The notes below the pieces were generated by a model. It made no database searches. It was not told the origin of the DNA and saw only the letters and a program-made list of their open reading frames with translations. The position numbers and the translations under genes are program-made. DNA of 9,014 bases, taken from positions 1 through 9,014 of the forward strand of contig DEUU01000342.1 in NCBI GenBank assembly GCA_002362735.1. The letters run 5' to 3'. This stretch comes from Dehalococcoidia bacterium UBA3254. Its GTDB lineage: Bacteria > Chloroflexota > Dehalococcoidia > Dehalococcoidales > UBA3254. This document shows, one piece after another, positions 6,722 through 9,014 of the stretch (the stretch's first letter is position 1; every line of letters begins with the position of its first letter).

Positions 6722-7172
6722 CGTTTTGTTCTCGCCATTCCTCGATCTGGTCCGCATGCTCACGATAATGATTGCAGGTGTCCAGGCGAATCCGGTGGAT
6801 TAATCTCGCATTTGAAATATAATCACTATCGGGTATCCAGGAAAGAAATTGAACCAGGCGGTCATGAGTAGATTTCAGACTTATTTTGACTTCGGCTAAT
6901 GTCAGCGCTTTTTTCTTTGCCTGTTCCCTGGCATTAAAGGCATCAATTCCGCCTGCTCCGGTATATCTCGGGGTGGATTTCCCCTCTAAAATCAAAGGAA
7001 TATTTTTGAGAGATTCTTCTTCCCAGGTACTGATGTGGGCCAGGACGTCGCGAATAGACCAGATCCCTACTACGTCCGTTTCCTGGAGAGCGTTATCCGG
7101 TAAATCCTCGAATGACTTCAGAAAGTTTTGCCATTCTTTTTCTATCAGCATCAGGAGCCGTTCTTTTCTCAT
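6714..7172 (-). CDS. DinB/DfsB-like (ClbS/DUF1706) four-helix protein
   Basis: This 152-residue protein of the DinB-like fold has three putative metal-ligand histidines: His46 (in VLAHISTWEEE), and His135 and His139 in the late helix (CNHYREHADQIEEW). The 'GIWSIRDVLAHISTWE' segment (36-51) and the final HX3H are typical of the DUF1706/ClbS/DfsB branch. DinB-like proteins are often metal-binding; some act as thiol transferases or hydrolases, and ClbS detoxifies colibactin, but none of these roles can be assigned here. The ATG has GAGG about 6 nt upstream. It lies 50 bp after pyrK and 3 bp before yjbQ on the same strand, so co-transcription is likely. A small internal inverted repeat lies in the 50-bp gap. 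Confidence 0.88.
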   Translation of the reverse strand: MRKERLLMLIEKEWQNFLKSFEDLPDNALQETDVVGIWSIRDVLAHISTWEEESLKNIPLILEGKSTPRYTGAGGIDAFNAREQAKKKALTLAEVKISLKSTHDRLVQFLSWIPDSDYISNARLIHRIRLDTCNHYREHADQIEEWREQNGR

Positions 7173-7198
7173 TGAAGCCTCGCAAGTTACAGACCCAG

Positions 7199-7215
7199 CC
7201 CGGATTCAAGCCGGG
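7199..7215. repeat. Small inverted repeat between pyrK and the DinB-like gene
   Basis: CCCGG-ATTCAAG-CCGGG forms a 5-bp stem with a 7-nt loop. On the minus-strand transcript no U tract follows, so it does not look like an intrinsic terminator. It could be an mRNA processing or stabilising hairpin between the pyrimidine genes and the two trailing genes, or chance. Confidence 0.3.
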
Positions 7216-7222
7216 AAGACGT

Positions 7223-7996
7223 CTATCTTAACTCTTCCCATAGGATATCTTCCATATTAAAGACGGGTCCGTCTTTGCAGACTTGTTTCAGCCCGTTTCG
7301 GGTATTTATTGTGCAGGCATAACAGAAACCCAGGCCGCATCCCATACGCACCTCCAGTGAAACCTGCACCAATTTGTTTTGCAGTGTTTTACCGTGGTTT
7401 TGGATGATTGACTGGAACATAGGCATCGGTCCGCAAATAAAAATCTCATCTGCCCATGGAACGTACCGGGATAAAAGGGAAGTAACCAGACCAGTCTCTC
7501 CAATTGTCCCGTCTTCGGTTATCTGGATGATTTCAGATCCTTCTGGTAACAACTGTTCAGGATATATCTGGGAGGCCGTCCTGGCTCCTGCCAGGATTCT
7601 TACTTTAAGGTCTTTTTTCAAGCCTTCCTGAGCTAAAAATCCCATTGGGGCGATGCCCATTCCACCGGCTACCATCAACAAATTGCCGGATTTAGAGCCT
7701 ATGGAAAAACCGTAGCCGACAGGTCCGAGCAAGTCGATTCTTTCACCTGTCTGACGCTGGGCGAGCCATTTTGTTCCGTCACCAACCGTGGAAAAAAGAA
7801 TGGCCAGAGATCTGGCTCTAACCTGGTGGATACTGATGGGGCGGCGCAGAAGGCGTTCTTGACCATAATCGCACGTAATCATGACGAATTGTCCCGGTCT
7901 GGCGCTTGAAGCAATATTAGGCGAGTCTATCCAGACCAGGTGTACTCCAGGCATGACTTCATGGTTAGATATTATAGGAGCAAGCTCTTGAAACAA
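7223..7996 (-). CDS. pyrK: Dihydroorotate dehydrogenase electron-transfer subunit PyrK
   Basis: PyrK is the FAD and [2Fe-2S] subunit that passes electrons from dihydroorotate oxidation by PyrD (type 1B) to NAD. With the TTG start at 7996 the protein has 257 residues, the usual size. Features are the FAD-binding RRPIS motif (51-55), a G-rich nucleotide-binding AGGMGIAPMG (110-119), CGPMPM (188-193), and the C-terminal [2Fe-2S] ligands Cys220, Cys225, Cys228 and Cys240 in GCGLGFCYAC plus a later QVCKDGPVF. An ATG at 8074 is in frame but would overlap carB by 74 bp and add 26 residues unlike the family N-terminus; the TTG start gives MFQELAPIISN, as expected. AGGA (8008-8005) lies 8 nt before the TTG. 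It follows the carB stop by 4 nt. pyrD is not in the window. Confidence 0.93.
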   Translation of the reverse strand: MFQELAPIISNHEVMPGVHLVWIDSPNIASSARPGQFVMITCDYGQERLLRRPISIHQVRARSLAILFSTVGDGTKWLAQRQTGERIDLLGPVGYGFSIGSKSGNLLMVAGGMGIAPMGFLAQEGLKKDLKVRILAGARTASQIYPEQLLPEGSEIIQITEDGTIGETGLVTSLLSRYVPWADEIFICGPMPMFQSIIQNHGKTLQNKLVQVSLEVRMGCGLGFCYACTINTRNGLKQVCKDGPVFNMEDILWEELR

Positions 7997-8000
7997 GATC

Positions 8001-9014
8001 TTATTCCTGTACCTTCGGATTATTTTTATTACGGTAAGAATTGACGGGTTGGATATTGTAATTTTGGGCGCCACTCAATAATGCTTGCACGGCCGCTCGT
8101 GCGGTATCGAGGGAAGTGAAGCAGGGGACTCGTCTTTCCGCGGCTGTCCGACGGATCTGGAATCCATCGCGGAGAGGGATTCTTCCTCCGGTGACGGTAT
8201 TGATAACTGCATTTACGGACCCGTCTAGGATTACATCCACGACATTGGGATGCCCTTCGTGGAGTTTTTTCGTGGTTAAATTTACGGTCAGTCCGGCAGC
8301 TTCTATCATAGCCGCTGTTCCCTCTGTGGCGTAAAGCCTGTACCCTATTTGCGCAAGTCTCCGAATAATTTGAAGGGCTTCAGGTTTATCGCGGTCAGCC
8401 ACGCTTATCAAGACACCACCCTGGGGTGCCAGCATCAGTCCGGCAGAGATCAAGGCTTTCGCCAGAGCGGATTCAAAGCTGAAATCTACACCCATTACCT
8501 CTCCGGTCGACTTCATTTCGGGTCCGAGGTAGGTATCTACCCCGGTCAATTTGGACATTGAAAATACAGGAGCTTTGATGGCGATCAATTTTTGTTTTGG
8601 CCAGAGCCCGGAAAAATAGCCTTGTTTTTTAAGACTGTGCCCCAGCATTACGCGGGTCGCCACTTTGACCATGGGAACGCCGGTGACCTTGGAAATAAAT
8701 GGAACTGTACGGCTGGCCCGCGAGTTTACCTCCAGGACGTAGACCGTGGAAGACTGTCCGTTTTCTCCGGGCATGACGATGAACTGGACGTTCATCAGCC
8801 CTTTAATATTTAATCTCCTGCCGATGCGGACGGCATAATCTACCAGCGTGGAAACTTCGGTCTCGCTCAAGTTAACGCCGGGATAGACTGCCATGGCGTC
8901 TCCGCTATGAACACCGGCTCGTTCGATATGTTCCATTACTCCTGGGATTAAAACATCCTTGCCATCGCAAATGGCGTCTACTTCACATTCTTTGCCTTCC
9001 AGGTATTTATCGAT
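8001..9014 (-). CDS. carB: Carbamoyl-phosphate synthase large subunit, C-terminal part (5' partial)
   Basis: This is the last 337 residues of CarB, which makes carbamoyl phosphate from glutamine-derived ammonia, bicarbonate and 2 ATP for pyrimidine and arginine synthesis. The frame is open to the window edge, so the ATG at 8936 is internal and the gene starts outside. The visible part covers the end of the second ATP-grasp domain, with GVHSGDAMAVYPG (residues 35-47) and LEVNSRASRTVPFISKVTGV (94-113), then the C-terminal MGS-like regulatory domain with 'GYRLYATEGTAAMIEAAGL' and 'DGFQIRRTAAERRVPCFTS'. In the ATP-grasp motif the usual EVNPR reads EVNSR (Ser98 of the visible part). The C-terminal tail after the MGS domain is polar and poorly conserved. 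pyrK follows 4 nt downstream, consistent with a pyrimidine operon. Confidence 0.96.
   Translation of the reverse strand: MDKYLEGKECEVDAICDGKDVLIPGVMEHIERAGVHSGDAMAVYPGVNLSETEVSTLVDYAVRIGRRLNIKGLMNVQFIVMPGENGQSSTVYVLEVNSRASRTVPFISKVTGVPMVKVATRVMLGHSLKKQGYFSGLWPKQKLIAIKAPVFSMSKLTGVDTYLGPEMKSTGEVMGVDFSFESALAKALISAGLMLAPQGGVLISVADRDKPEALQIIRRLAQIGYRLYATEGTAAMIEAAGLTVNLTTKKLHEGHPNVVDVILDGSVNAVINTVTGGRIPLRDGFQIRRTAAERRVPCFTSLDTARAAVQALLSGAQNYNIQPVNSYRNKNNPKVQE
8005..8008 (-). promoter_or_regulatory. Shine-Dalgarno that decides the pyrK TTG start
   Basis: AGGA on the minus strand, inside the last codons of carB, is separated by 8 nt from TTG at 7996-7994. It favours TTG over the far upstream ATG at 8074. 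Confidence 0.5.

Noticed and set aside
6886..7260. 124-residue open frame on the plus strand across the DinB-like gene
   Set aside because: It is opposite a clear DinB-like coding sequence and runs into pyrK; it has no family features.
1..9014. CRISPR arrays, tRNA or rRNA genes, insertion sequences, phage genes
   Set aside because: No regularly spaced direct repeats, no cloverleaf or rRNA segments, and no transposase or integrase motifs were seen in the translated frames.

Overview
The window is a mid-GC bacterial chromosomal segment with compact gene packing. It holds two gene sets that converge near 6.24-6.29 kb. The gene content (CarB followed by PyrK, a BMP-type binding protein, a NarX/LiaS-type kinase, and iron-sulfur enzymes with closely packed cysteine motifs) suggests an anaerobic or oxygen-sensitive bacterium. 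A Chloroflexota/Dehalococcoidia-like host is plausible. That is inference from gene content; the window holds no rRNA or other taxonomic marker.

Plus strand, 1-2647: the 3' part of a BMP/PnrA-family solute-binding protein gene (5' end outside the window) is followed after 5 bp by a complete sensor histidine kinase with a Cache-like extracytoplasmic domain, HAMP, HisKA_3 and HATPase_c. No ABC permease or ATPase lies between or directly after them, so the binding protein may present a ligand to the kinase rather than feed a transporter. No response regulator follows.

Plus strand, 2648-2760: a 113-bp intergenic region carries several short inverted repeats and probably separates two transcription units.

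Plus strand, 2761-6240: a tightly coupled four-gene operon encodes a radical SAM enzyme with a C-terminal auxiliary-cluster-like Cys region, a four-helix membrane protein, a small Cys/His protein, and a short GMC/FAD oxidoreductase with an inserted ferredoxin-like CX2CX2CX3C motif. The reading frames overlap by 4, 16 and 4 bp. I do not recognise a named pathway. The combination of a radical SAM enzyme with a GMC flavoenzyme loosely recalls mycofactocin loci, but no precursor peptide or other mycofactocin gene is visible. This is the best candidate for an undescribed system.

Minus strand, 9014-6294 (transcribed right to left): the C-terminal part of carB (carbamoyl-phosphate synthase large subunit), pyrK (electron-transfer subunit of dihydroorotate dehydrogenase, probably started at a TTG 4 nt after the carB stop), a DinB/DfsB-like three-histidine protein, and a YjbQ/UPF0047 protein. 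Spacing is 4, 50 and 3 bp, which suggests one transcript. The first two genes belong to pyrimidine synthesis. The last two look like co-transcribed housekeeping or accessory genes. The two convergent units are separated by 53 bp with no clear terminator.
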